Assembly (NCBI GenBank): GCA_027315115.1
Contig: DAHUYQ010000065.1
Coordinates: 23,652-87,651 of the forward strand
From: Solirubrobacterales bacterium
Lineage (GTDB): Bacteria > Actinomycetota > Thermoleophilia > Solirubrobacterales > Solirubrobacteraceae
Length of the DNA stretch: 64,000 bases
Direction: 5' to 3'
The translations under genes were made by a program, and so were the position numbers. The stretch's first letter is position 1, and each line of letters starts with the position of its first letter. The notes beneath the pieces were generated by a model, which searched no databases, was not told the origin of the DNA, and worked only from the letters and a program-made list of their open reading frames with translations. Of the stretch, positions 41,574 through 49,513 are shown one piece after another.

Positions 41574-43718
41574 CTAGGAGAACTGCTGCGCTTCGTGGAG
41601 GATCGCGAGGTTCAGCTCCTCGATGTTCACGCGGCCGCCTCGGCGTTGCAGGGCAAGCGCCCTGCGGGTCAGTTCGCTGCGCGGGTTCAGGTAGGCCGCT
41701 CTTCGCAGCAGTCGCAGCGCCTGCGTCGCTTCGCCGTTGCTGGAGGCGATCGCTCCGAGCTCCAGCGTCGCATAGGCGTTTCCGGGAACACGTTCGAGCG
41801 CCAGCTCGAACTGCGTGCGGGCACGCGGCAGTTCCTGCAGACGCAGCGCGATGGTGCCCGCGACCAGATCTGGTTCGGCGCTCAGCGGATTGACCTGCGC
41901 CGCTTCGCTGAGCCGTTTGTAGGCGGCGGCGGGCGCCGTTCTCCATGCTTTGGCGGCACTCTCCACCTCCATCCGCGAGAGCCACGGCGCCGCGAGCGAC
42001 AGCACCGCCGGGACGATCAGCGCCAGCGCCGCCGCGCCGAGCGCCACGCGCGCACGCCTGCCGCGCGCGGCCCGCACCAGCCCCGCCGTCGGACCCGCCG
42101 GCGACTCCCGCGCCGCGCCCGAGGAGCCTGCCGCCGGAGCCAGGGAGCAGCAGATGCCGAGCAGCATGAAGGCGGCGGCGCCGAGGCCCGCGTACTCGAA
42201 GAACCAGTCGAAGGAGCCGTGGATCGCCCAGTAGCCGAAGCCGCCCACGGCGCCCACGGTCACCGCGCGCGCGAGCGGGCCGCCACGGCGAAGAGCCCGC
42301 CTGACTGCGACGAAGCTTGCAGCCAGGCCGGCGATCACCACCAGCGTGCCGAGGATGCCCGTCTGCGCAAGCGTGCGCAGCTCGACGCTGTGGGGATAAT
42401 GAGGAGTCTCCGGGCTGCGGCCGAGCCGCAGGTACTGTTCGGCGAAGTTGTCCGCGCCGATGCCGAGCAGTGGGTGGGCGAGGAGCTCATGCCAGGCCAC
42501 CCGGTAGAAGTCGAAGCGGTTGCTGCCGAAGCCGCCCACCAGACGGCTTTCTTGCGTGCTGTTGGCTTCGTAGCCTTTCAGGCTCGTGAACGTGTTCCAG
42601 GCGTGTTCGACGCGCCCGATCGGTTTGCCGGCGGCGATCGGCCCTCCGATCGCCACGGCCAGCGCCGCGAGCACGCCGGCGAGCGCGATGCCGTGGCGCA
42701 GCGGGCGCCTCGCCCGCCCCGCCGCAGGGCCTCTGGCCTCCAGCACTGCCAGCGCCGTGACCACCACGCCGACCACCGCTGCCGCCAGCAGGACCGCGAG
42801 CGTGACGGTGTGAGCCGCCGCGGCCGCCGAAGCGCCGCTTTCGACGCGTTTGTCGAGATGCAGCACCGCCGGCGTGCAGACGCCGACGCCGATCGCGATC
42901 GGGACCAGGCTCGCGAAGCTCCGCACCCGGCCCGGCAGCAGCACGAACATCAGGGCCAGGACGATCGGGATCGAGTAGACCGAGCCTCTGCTCTGGCTGT
43001 AGAGCGCCGCGGCGGCGAGCGCGACCGCGCCGCCCGCGAAGAGCCCCCGCAGCACGGCGGGCACGCCGCGCGATGAGGACAGCAGCCATGCGGGGAAGAA
43101 CGCCATCATCCACATCGCCGCGTTGGCGTTGGTGTAGCCCGAGGGGAAGGTCAGCCTGCCGCCCGGCATGAGCGCCTGGATCGCCGCCGCGCTCCCCGCG
43201 GCGGCATCGACGTGCAGGACGGTGAAGACGGCCAGGCCGGCCATCGCCAGCGTCCAGAGCCCCAGCAGCATCGCCGCGCTGCCGGCCGTGCGCCGAAAGC
43301 TCGCGAACAGAGCGAACACGATCAGGTAGACGAGCGTCCGGTCGGCGCCTTCCCAGGCATCGCCGGGGACGCCGGCCCACAGAATCGAGAGGAAGCTGAA
43401 GGCGGTGTAGGCGGCAAGCGCCGCGATCGCGATCTGCACGGGCCGCGGGATCGAGGCGACGCGCAGCCCCGTGGCGCCGATCGCGATCGCCAGCAGCGCG
43501 AGCAGGATCAGGCCGCCCGGCGCCCAGTGGGTCTGCGGGAAGCCGGCCTGGTTGGTCGCCCAGGCAATCAGCAGCGCCAGCGCCCCCAGCGCCGGTACAG
43601 CGCTCGGATCGCCGCTCAGTATCCGCAGCGGCGCTCCCAGCAGGCCACGCCGCGCGCCCGCGGGCGAAGGGGCGCCGCCGGCATGGCGCTGGTCGGCGAC
43701 GCTGCTGGAGACGGGCAT
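41574..43718 (-). CDS. O-antigen ligase-like membrane protein with C-terminal TPR-like region
   Basis: A 714-residue protein with about 12-14 hydrophobic segments and the Wzy_C core: SQSRGSVYSIP and the late loop LLGIGADNFAEQYLRLGRSP with PHSVELRTLAQTGI, which matches the conserved ligase/polymerase loop with its catalytic His. The last 140 residues hold TPR-type helices (ALERVPGNAYATLELGAIA). This is the second such protein in the window, besides 16942. One may polymerise and the other ligate, or they serve two glycans. ATG 43718 is preferred; the frame extends to ATG 43817 inside a direct repeat. Confidence 0.8.
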   Translation of the reverse strand: MPVSSSVADQRHAGGAPSPAGARRGLLGAPLRILSGDPSAVPALGALALLIAWATNQAGFPQTHWAPGGLILLALLAIAIGATGLRVASIPRPVQIAIAALAAYTAFSFLSILWAGVPGDAWEGADRTLVYLIVFALFASFRRTAGSAAMLLGLWTLAMAGLAVFTVLHVDAAAGSAAAIQALMPGGRLTFPSGYTNANAAMWMMAFFPAWLLSSSRGVPAVLRGLFAGGAVALAAAALYSQSRGSVYSIPIVLALMFVLLPGRVRSFASLVPIAIGVGVCTPAVLHLDKRVESGASAAAAAHTVTLAVLLAAAVVGVVVTALAVLEARGPAAGRARRPLRHGIALAGVLAALAVAIGGPIAAGKPIGRVEHAWNTFTSLKGYEANSTQESRLVGGFGSNRFDFYRVAWHELLAHPLLGIGADNFAEQYLRLGRSPETPHYPHSVELRTLAQTGILGTLVVIAGLAASFVAVRRALRRGGPLARAVTVGAVGGFGYWAIHGSFDWFFEYAGLGAAAFMLLGICCSLAPAAGSSGAARESPAGPTAGLVRAARGRRARVALGAAALALIVPAVLSLAAPWLSRMEVESAAKAWRTAPAAAYKRLSEAAQVNPLSAEPDLVAGTIALRLQELPRARTQFELALERVPGNAYATLELGAIASSNGEATQALRLLRRAAYLNPRSELTRRALALQRRGGRVNIEELNLAILHEAQQFS

Positions 43719-43812
43719 TTGGCGCCGAGGATAGTCGTCCGTGGTGCACGGATCGTGGCAGGGCGCGGGCGGCGCGGCGGGGATCGCCACCACCATCGGT
43801 CGTCGTCGAGCC

Positions 43813-43851
43813 GTCATAGATCGCCCACGCAGTGGTCATAGATCGCCCACG
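43813..43851. repeat. two 17-bp direct repeats, 22-bp period
   Basis: GTCATAGATCGCCCACG occurs at 43813-43829 and 43835-43851, identical and 22 bp apart. They lie upstream of (or at) the start of the O-antigen-ligase-like gene on the minus strand and begin a 290-bp stretch made almost only of short repeats. Confidence 0.75.
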
Positions 43852-43877
43852 ACTCGCCGGTAGGTGCCAAACCTGCC

Positions 43878-43911
43878 CCCATATGGTGGCGGACTCTGTC
43901 CCCATATGGTG
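43878..43911. repeat. two CCCATATGGTG elements, 23-bp period
   Basis: CCCATATGGTG occurs at 43878-43888 and 43901-43911. The core CCATATGG is a perfect palindrome. This pair differs in sequence from the repeats on either side but keeps the same spacing of about two helical turns. Confidence 0.7.
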
Positions 43912-43986
43912 TTATGACCCGCCACCTCGTCCAGCCCATTCGCAGATGAGGAGCCGGTGGCAGCCGAAGCCCAGTGGAAACTCGCC

Positions 43987-44100
43987 ATTCCGATTTCGCA
44001 GGCCCCTCTATTCCGATTTCGCAGGCCCCTATATTCCGATCTCGAAGCTACACTGTTCCGATTTCGCAGGCCATTCTATTCCGATTTCGCAGGCCCGCTC
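43987..44100. repeat. five 22-23-bp tandem repeats in front of the DUF4143 ATPase
   Basis: Five units start at 43987, 44010, 44033, 44055 and 44078. The core is RTTCCGATTTCGCAGGCC; copy 3 is diverged after GATCTCGA. The last copy ends about 16 bp before the ATPase start. There are no unique spacers, so it is not a CRISPR array. The position suggests operator sites for the product or a partner, or the end of an inserted unit. From 43912 to 43986 I see nothing else. Confidence 0.85.
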
Positions 44101-44115
44101 ATGTAGACTTCTGAT

Positions 44116-45384
44116 GTGACCTTGATCCCCCGTCGCATCGAGAGCGAGGTGCGGGACATCCTCAGCGTCAGCCGGGCGGCAGCGGTCATCGGCCCGCGCC
44201 AGGCGGGCAAGAGCACGCTCGCCAAGCAGCTTGTGGCGCAGGGCGTGCTGCGCGACTACTTCAGCCTCGACGACGCGGCGACGAGAAGAACCGCGCTCGA
44301 AGACCCCGACGGCTTTGCCCTTTCGTTGCCGCGGCCGGTGGTGATCGACGAGATCCAGCGAGCGCCCGACCTGATGCTCGCCATCAAGCAGATCCTCGAC
44401 TCCGATCAAGCGCCCGGCCAGTTCCTGCTGACAGGCTCGACGAACCTGGTGAGCGCCAAGACGATCTCCGACGCGCTGCCCGGCCGTGTCGAGTACGTCA
44501 ACCTCTGGCCGCTTGCGCAGGCCGAGATCGCGGGCAGCGCGACGTCGATCGTCGACCAGCTGTTGGACGGTTCTCCCCCGATGGTCGGCGGCGCCTCGAA
44601 GGGACGCGGCGCATACGCCGAGGCGGTGCTCGCGGGAGGCTTTCCCGCGGCCCGCGAGCGCTCTGAGCGCCACCTCGCCAGATACTTCAGGTCTTACGTG
44701 CAGACCGTCCTCGGGCGCGACCTGCCGGACGTGGGCGAGGTGAGAGTGGACTCCGCCAAGCTCGAACAGCTCCTGCGGCTGCTCGCCGCACGGACGAGTG
44801 GCGCCGTCAACTACGCCGCGCTCGGACGCGAGCTCGGGCTGGACGGCAAGACCGTCAAGGCGCACGTCGAGATGCTGGTACAGCTATTCCTCGTCCACCG
44901 GCTGCGCCCGTGGTCGAGGAACCTGGGCGCGCGCCACGTCAAGACGCCGAAGCTGGCGCTTGCCGACACAGGCATGGCGGCCGCGCTGATTGGCGTCGAT
45001 GCCGCACGCTATCGCGCGCCCTCGGAGGGCGTGCTCGCAGGCTCGCTGCTCGAGACCTTCGTCGTCATGGAGGTGGTCAAGCAGGCGACATGGAGCACGA
45101 CGCCGGTCGAGGTCTTCTTCTACCGAGACTCCGAGCAGCGAGAGGTCGATCTGGTGATCGAGTCTCCATCCGGTGACGTGGTCGCGATCGAGGTGAAGTC
45201 CGCCGCGAGCTTCCAGCCCTCGGACACGCGGGGCCTGCGGCTGCTGCGCGACCGGCTTGACGCGCGCTTCAAGGCCGGCGTTCTGATCTACACGGGCGAA
45301 CACACGCTGCCGGTCGGCGAGCGGATCTGGGCGATGCCCGTGTCGGGGCTCTGGCAGCCGGGCGGCAGCGACACTCTGGGCTGA
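44116..45384 (+). CDS. AAA-type ATPase with DUF4143 C-terminal domain
   Basis: A 422-residue protein. The N-terminal AAA_14 domain has Walker A GPRQAGKST and Walker B-like VVIDEIQRAPD, then LTGST (sensor 1). The C-terminal DUF4143 domain (about 210-380) has nuclease-like residues in FFYRDSEQREVDLVIE and VVAIEVKSAAS (D/E...ExK pattern of the restriction-endonuclease-like fold). Function in this very widespread family is not established; defence, mobile-element and stress roles are possible. GTG 44116 begins about 16 bp after the repeat array. It is transcribed away from the glycan genes, and a relic of a second copy lies at 38799. Confidence 0.85.
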   Translation: MTLIPRRIESEVRDILSVSRAAAVIGPRQAGKSTLAKQLVAQGVLRDYFSLDDAATRRTALEDPDGFALSLPRPVVIDEIQRAPDLMLAIKQILDSDQAPGQFLLTGSTNLVSAKTISDALPGRVEYVNLWPLAQAEIAGSATSIVDQLLDGSPPMVGGASKGRGAYAEAVLAGGFPAARERSERHLARYFRSYVQTVLGRDLPDVGEVRVDSAKLEQLLRLLAARTSGAVNYAALGRELGLDGKTVKAHVEMLVQLFLVHRLRPWSRNLGARHVKTPKLALADTGMAAALIGVDAARYRAPSEGVLAGSLLETFVVMEVVKQATWSTTPVEVFFYRDSEQREVDLVIESPSGDVVAIEVKSAASFQPSDTRGLRLLRDRLDARFKAGVLIYTGEHTLPVGERIWAMPVSGLWQPGGSDTLG

Positions 45385-45399
45385 CAGGGGCCCTGAGAG

Positions 45400-46161
45400 T
45401 CAGCGCTGATCCGCCGGCCGCGCCGAGTCGGCCGGCGCCCCCGAGTCCGCCGGCGCCCCCGAGTCCGCCGGCGCCGCGGAGTCCGCCGGGTCCGCCGGCG
45501 CGGTCGAGCCAGCCGACCCTCCCAACCCCGCCGGCCGCGCCGCGCCGGCCAGCAGCAGCGAGATCACGCGGCCCATCAGGTCGTCGGGCACCGAGCCGGG
45601 GTCGGCGAGCTGCTGCCGCGCGATCCCGTCGGCGAGGGCGTCGATCGCGATCGCCAGGTGCTCGGCCGGCATCTCGAGCTGCAGCGCGAACTCGCGCGCG
45701 CCGTCGCTGATCAGACGCGTGAGGACCTGCCGCGCTCTGGCGAAGCTGGCGGCGACCCGCTCGCGGGCTCCCGGGTCACGCGCGGCGTAGGCCCAGAACT
45801 CCACGAACAGCATCAGCATCTCGGGCTCGCGCTCGATGATCTCCATCCAGTGCCGGGCGCCGTCCCTGGCTCGATCCGCGACCGAGGCCACACCGTCCAC
45901 CTCCGCCGCGATCTCGGCGCAGTAGGCGTCCATCACGTGGTCCATGAGGGCGAGGAAGAGATCCTCCTTGCCGTCGAAGTTCGAGTAGAGCGCGCCGGTG
46001 GAGAAGCCCGCCTCGGCCGCGATCTCCTCCACGGAGGCGCCGTGGTAGCCGCGCCGCGCGAACACGGTGCGAGCGGCGTCGAGCAGCCGCTGCCGCGTCT
46101 GCGCCTTGCTCTGCTCGCGGGTCAGCCGGGTCGATATCGGGGCGGGCGCCACCTCTGCCAT
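45400..46161 (-). CDS. TetR family transcriptional regulator
   Basis: A 253-residue regulator with an N-terminal helix-turn-helix (RRGYHGASVEEIAAEAGFST, then GALYSNFDGKEDLF) and a helical ligand-binding domain. The last 35 residues repeat the unit A-P-A-D-S several times, encoded by near-identical 18-bp DNA repeats at about 45425-45490; this tail is probably disordered and variable. A consensus-like TACAAT at 46173-46168 would start transcription at or next to ATG 46161, suggesting a leaderless mRNA. It is divergent from the ferritin-like gene and probably controls it through the palindromes between them. Confidence 0.85.
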   Translation of the reverse strand: MAEVAPAPISTRLTREQSKAQTRQRLLDAARTVFARRGYHGASVEEIAAEAGFSTGALYSNFDGKEDLFLALMDHVMDAYCAEIAAEVDGVASVADRARDGARHWMEIIEREPEMLMLFVEFWAYAARDPGARERVAASFARARQVLTRLISDGAREFALQLEMPAEHLAIAIDALADGIARQQLADPGSVPDDLMGRVISLLLAGAARPAGLGGSAGSTAPADPADSAAPADSGAPADSGAPADSARPADQR

Positions 46162-46167
46162 CCCTCC

Positions 46168-46218
46168 ATTGTAGTTGAGGGAGCAATTGCTATTGCAATA
46201 ATGGACGCTATCTATAGA
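46168..46218. promoter_or_regulatory. divergent promoter with candidate TetR operators
   Basis: Two perfect palindromes lie side by side, GCAATTGC (46183-46190) and TATTGCAATA (46191-46200), in a short AT-rich island between the TetR and ferritin-like genes. TACAAT at 46173-46168 fits a -10 for tetR, and TATAGA at 46213-46218 fits one for the opposite gene. Binding at the palindromes would block both. Confidence 0.5.
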
Positions 46219-46314
46219 ATCGTTCACTCTTCGCCCGCGCAGAGAAGAGCATCAGCGGAGCGGGCCGGGCCCGCGAGCGCTCGGCGCGGCGCGCAAACCA
46301 GGAGGAGCAGAGAG

Positions 46315-47667
46315 ATGGCGAGCACGACGGCAGACGGCGCAAAGACGGCTACGGCGCAGGGCAACGGGGCGGCCGCGGCCGGCGGCGCGCAGATCGGCGC
46401 CCTGCCCGCCGACGCGATCTCCTACGAGGATCTCTACAGGCGCTGGGAGCACGGCAACTGGAGCGCGATGGACCTCGACTTCAGCGAGGACGCCAAGCAG
46501 TGGCGGGAGCGCTTCACCGAGTTCGAGCGCACCGCCGCGCTGTGGAACTACGCGCTCTTCTTCTGGGGCGAGGACGCCGTCGCCGACAACCTCTCGCCCT
46601 ACATCGACGCCGCGCCGCTGGAGGTGCAGAAGTACTTCCTGACGACCCAGCAGGTGGACGAGGCCCGGCACGCCGTCTTCTTCAAGCGCTTCATGAACGA
46701 GGTCTGCGGGATCGGCGACGGCACGCCCGCCAGCGGCCTGAACGCGATCAAGCCCCAGCTCTCGCCCGGCTTCGTGAAGATCTTCGAGCGCCTGGACAGC
46801 ATGGCCGACGAGCTGCGCAAGGACCACTCCCGCCCCAAGCTCGCCGCCGCCGTGACGCTCTACCACATCATCATCGAGGCGACGATGGCCCAGCCGGGCC
46901 AGCACATGATCTGCAGCTACCTGGAGCAGCGCGACGCGCTGCCGGCCTTCAGAGCGGGCATGGAGAACATCGCGGCCGACGAGCAGCGCCACATCGGCTT
47001 CGGCGTGAAGCTGATCTCCGACCTCGCGCGCGAAGACCCGCGCGTGCCGGCCGCGGTGGCGGGCCTGCTGCGCGAAGTGATGCCCTATCTGGCGCAGGTG
47101 ATGATGCCGCCGGGTTGGGACGAGCGCTACATCACCTGCTTCGGCTACGACTTCGAAACGATCAGCGTCGAGGCCGCGACCTCCATGCGCACCAAGCTGC
47201 GCTCGGCGGGCCTGCCGATGGAGGACCTGCCCGGCCCGCCGATCCTGCCGGAGGGGCTGAGCATCGAGGAGATGAGCAGGCGCGGACGGCAGCTCGCGCA
47301 GGCCGGCGTGATCGGCGTGCGCCAGGGTCCCACCAAGCGCGATCCCGAAACGCTCGAGCTGCTGTTCGACACGATCCGCCGCCAGGTCAACCCCCGACAC
47401 GGCCTGCGCAAGCCGACCACGCTGCAGTGGGAGTTCACCGACACGGACATTCCGAGCTGGTACCTCGTGATCGACAACGGCTCAAGCCACGTGGGCCAGG
47501 GCTCCGCCGCCGCGCCCGACGTGCGCATGCGAGTCGGCTACCAGGACTTCGTCGACATCATCGGCAACCGCCTGAACCCGATGAAGGCGATCGCGACCGG
47601 CAGGCTGCGCCCGCGCGGCAACCCGCTCGTGCTCGGCAAGATGGGCAGGATCTTCCCGCGAGATTAG
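46315..47667 (+). CDS. ferritin-like di-iron oxidase/R2-like protein with SCP2-type C-terminus
   Basis: A 450-residue protein. Residues 50-300 form a ribonucleotide-reductase-R2-like four-helix bundle with all di-iron ligands: Glu86 (FFWGEDAVAD), Glu116 and His119 (DEARH), Glu188 (IIIEATMA), and Glu223 with His226 (DEQRH). The C-terminal 100 residues, including LQWEFTDTDIPSWYLVIDNG, look like an SCP2 lipid-carrier domain. Such proteins oxidise or hydroxylate lipid or aromatic substrates. AGGAGG at 46301-46306 precedes ATG 46315. The divergent TetR suggests induction by a substrate. It has no obvious link to the glycan genes. Confidence 0.75.
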   Translation: MASTTADGAKTATAQGNGAAAAGGAQIGALPADAISYEDLYRRWEHGNWSAMDLDFSEDAKQWRERFTEFERTAALWNYALFFWGEDAVADNLSPYIDAAPLEVQKYFLTTQQVDEARHAVFFKRFMNEVCGIGDGTPASGLNAIKPQLSPGFVKIFERLDSMADELRKDHSRPKLAAAVTLYHIIIEATMAQPGQHMICSYLEQRDALPAFRAGMENIAADEQRHIGFGVKLISDLAREDPRVPAAVAGLLREVMPYLAQVMMPPGWDERYITCFGYDFETISVEAATSMRTKLRSAGLPMEDLPGPPILPEGLSIEEMSRRGRQLAQAGVIGVRQGPTKRDPETLELLFDTIRRQVNPRHGLRKPTTLQWEFTDTDIPSWYLVIDNGSSHVGQGSAAAPDVRMRVGYQDFVDIIGNRLNPMKAIATGRLRPRGNPLVLGKMGRIFPRD

Positions 47668-47903
47668 GCCGCGAGAAGCATCTCGTGCAGGTCGTCCGCG
47701 ACCAAGTGCTCCGCGGGAAGGGTCAGCGTGATCTCGCCGTCACGTTCAAGCGCGTGTCGAACGCCAAGCAGCGTGATGCCGATGACCGCACCTGACTCGT
47801 CGTAGTGGATGGCGTGCCCGTCGGGCGTCTCCAGACCCCGCGCAGCGTTCGCGGGCTTCGGCGCCGAGCTGTCAGCAGCGCGGCCGGTTCCTCCGAAATC
47901 CAC
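47664..47903 (-). CDS. DUF2283-like small protein, possibly truncated
   Basis: A 79-residue frame whose middle, HAIHYDESGAVIGITLLG, matches the C-terminal half of DUF2283 proteins (acidic turn then VGIEIL-type strand). The N-terminal half that normally carries the Y-x-x-x-x-D-x-x-Y-I segment is replaced by Ala/Pro-rich sequence, so it may be a fragment. It overlaps the convergent ferritin-like stop by 4 bp. Function of the family is unknown; members are often near toxin-antitoxin or plasmid genes. Confidence 0.4.
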   Translation of the reverse strand: MDFGGTGRAADSSAPKPANAARGLETPDGHAIHYDESGAVIGITLLGVRHALERDGEITLTLPAEHLVADDLHEMLLAA

Positions 47904-47936
47904 TGCACCGAGGCATGGCGTCCCCGAAAACGCGAA

Positions 47937-47955
47937 GGCCCGGCTTAGCCGGGCC
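47937..47955 (-). terminator. GC-rich hairpin, likely terminator of the sigma-factor gene
   Basis: GGCCCGGC-TTA-GCCGGGCC is a perfect 8-bp stem with a 3-base loop. Read on the minus strand it is followed by TTCGCGTTTT, a fair intrinsic terminator about 110 bp downstream of the sigma-factor stop. From 47956 to 48066 I see no gene. Confidence 0.6.
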
Positions 47956-48066
47956 CCGCCATCTGCCTCCCGAAGGCGACAGAGGGATATGTGACCAGAT
48001 TTATCACTCCGCAGGCTCTGTCAAGACTGAAACGTGGCTTGCGAAGGCCCGCCCGCCGCACACCGC

Positions 48067-49446
48067 CTATTCGATCCCGAATTCGCGCTGCGCCTGTGTG
48101 GCTGGCGAGGACGGGCCGACAGGTGTGGCGGTCACCGGGGTCGGGGGAGGCCGTTCGATCCCGAACTCGCGCACGGCGCCCGGGAGCGTAGGAGCGGCGT
48201 GGCTCCTGCGGGCGGCGCCTCGGTGGCTTGCGCGGTGAGCGTTGGGGGTCGTGCGGTGAGCGTGGGGGGTCGTGCGACGCTTCTTCGCGCGGCTCGACGT
48301 CGGCCGCTCACCTCCTCGGCCCGCGGACTCTTCGCTGCGAGTCAGGACGCTCCGGCCGGGGTGGGCGCGCGTGCCCGACGAGGCCGCGGTGATCGCGACG
48401 CCCGCGGCGCTGCCGCCAAGGAGCACCACGCCTGCAGCGGCCACCTTCGCGCCGCTGATGCCGCTGCCGGCGAGGCGGCCGCCGAGACCTTGCAGGCGCG
48501 CCGTCAGACGCCCGGACAGGCGCGCAGCCAGGCGCGCGGGCAGATGTGACAGGCGCGCCGGCAAACGCCCGGACAGGCGCACGGAAAGCCGTCGCCCGGG
48601 AAGCCGCGCGCGCAGACGCCCAGGAAGCCGCCGGGGGCTCTCCGGGCCACGGCCGGCGCTCCGCGCCCCACGGCCCGCGATCCCCGGCTCGCTGCCGAGG
48701 TCCAGGCCGCTCAGCAGACCCGGCACGAAGACCGGCGGCAGGACCGCGGCGAGGCCGCGCAGGGAGCGCACGTAGGCGCGGCACGCGGGGCAGCTCTCGC
48801 GGTGGGCCAGCGCGACCCGGTGGCGCTCGCCCTCGGGGTCGAGGATTCCGAACGCGAAGGCCCGCATCAGCGAGGCGTGCTCTTCGCAGAAGCGGCCCTC
48901 CGCGATCGTTCGCGTGAGCGCGCCGACCTTCGCCGCCACGCCCGGGCGCCCGTCGCCGCGGCCCTCCATCAGCTTCTGCATGCGTCGCGGGGCGATGCCC
49001 ATCCGACGGGCGGCCTGCTCGCGGGTCAGGCCCTGCAGGTAGCAGAGGCAGGCGGCCTGCCGCTCACGCTCGCCGAGGTCTGCGCCCAGGCCCTCCATGA
49101 GCTGGCGCAGCTTGGCGCGGTCGTCGAGCTCGGCGGCGAAGTCGGGGTCGACCGCGGCTGCGTGCGAGTGCAGCTCGGCTCCGCCACGGCGCGCCCGCTG
49201 CTCGTCGATCGCCCGCCGGTGGGTGACCAGGATCAGCCACGCGGCGGGACTCTGGATCTCCTCTCCGGCCTCGATCGCCGCGTAGAGCCGATGCCACGCC
49301 AGCGAGTAGCACGCCTCCAGATCGGCCTCGGGCAGCGCGGAGCCCATGCGCGCCCGGACCGTCCCGAGCACGGTCGCGCGCAGCTCGTCGAACTGCGCGC
49401 GCAGCAGGCGCTCCGCGCGATAGCGACGCAGATGCAGCGGGCTCAT
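48067..49446 (-). CDS. ECF-type RNA polymerase sigma factor fused to a zinc-finger/membrane anti-sigma-like region
   Basis: A 459-residue protein. Residues 1-160 hold sigma regions 2 and 4 (SLAWHRLYAAIE; GLTREQAARRMGIAPRRMQ). A Cys/His segment follows (FCEEH, then AHRESCPACRAY, about 185-225), like the zinc-binding anti-sigma module. Next come an Arg/Leu-rich linker of repeated RLPGRL/ARLSGRL units and one membrane helix (AAAGVVLLGGSAAGVAI, about 345-362). The outer tail is Thr/His/Pro-rich, with the hexapeptide REFGIE twice, once at the very end. This puts sigma, anti-sigma and membrane anchor in one chain. ATG 49446 lies about 17 bp from a consensus TATAAT. Confidence 0.8.
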   Translation of the reverse strand: MSPLHLRRYRAERLLRAQFDELRATVLGTVRARMGSALPEADLEACYSLAWHRLYAAIEAGEEIQSPAAWLILVTHRRAIDEQRARRGGAELHSHAAAVDPDFAAELDDRAKLRQLMEGLGADLGERERQAACLCYLQGLTREQAARRMGIAPRRMQKLMEGRGDGRPGVAAKVGALTRTIAEGRFCEEHASLMRAFAFGILDPEGERHRVALAHRESCPACRAYVRSLRGLAAVLPPVFVPGLLSGLDLGSEPGIAGRGARSAGRGPESPRRLPGRLRARLPGRRLSVRLSGRLPARLSHLPARLAARLSGRLTARLQGLGGRLAGSGISGAKVAAAGVVLLGGSAAGVAITAASSGTRAHPGRSVLTRSEESAGRGGERPTSSRAKKRRTTPHAHRTTPNAHRASHRGAARRSHAAPTLPGAVREFGIERPPPTPVTATPVGPSSPATQAQREFGIE

Positions 49447-49463
49447 GCCGCGGCATCTTACGA

Positions 49464-49503
49464 ATTATAGGAATCAGTTCAGCTAGTGCAGACAGATGTC
49501 TGC
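49464..49503 (-). promoter_or_regulatory. promoter and operator of the fused sigma-factor gene
   Basis: On the minus strand a perfect TATAAT (49469-49464) lies 17 bp before ATG 49446. Just upstream, covering the -35 region, is the perfect inverted repeat GCAGACA-GA-TGTCTGC (49488-49503). A partial copy of its arm (GCAGACAG) recurs at about 49518, inside the end of rfbG. It looks like a repressor-controlled promoter. Confidence 0.5.
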
Positions 49504-49513
49504 GGTCCGCAGG

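Noticed and set aside
41595..43076. 493-codon plus-strand frame opposite the O-antigen-ligase-like gene
   Set aside because: Low-complexity Arg/Gln/His-rich translation; the minus frame has membrane helices and the family motif.
43987..44100. CRISPR array
   Set aside because: Units are contiguous at 22-23 bp with no unique spacers, and no cas genes are present.
43813..44100. Complete insertion sequence
   Set aside because: Repeats recall IS21-type ends, but no transposase or IstB-like helper gene is present; the ATPase is of the DUF4143 class.
46162..46227. N-terminal extension of the TetR gene to 46227
   Set aside because: It would translate the palindromic operator and promoter region into an unlikely peptide; ATG 46161 fits the family.
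47937..48022. tRNA or attachment-site remnant near the hairpin, including the GACAGAG/CTCTGTC dyad
   Set aside because: No cloverleaf can be drawn and the hairpin is explained as a terminator.
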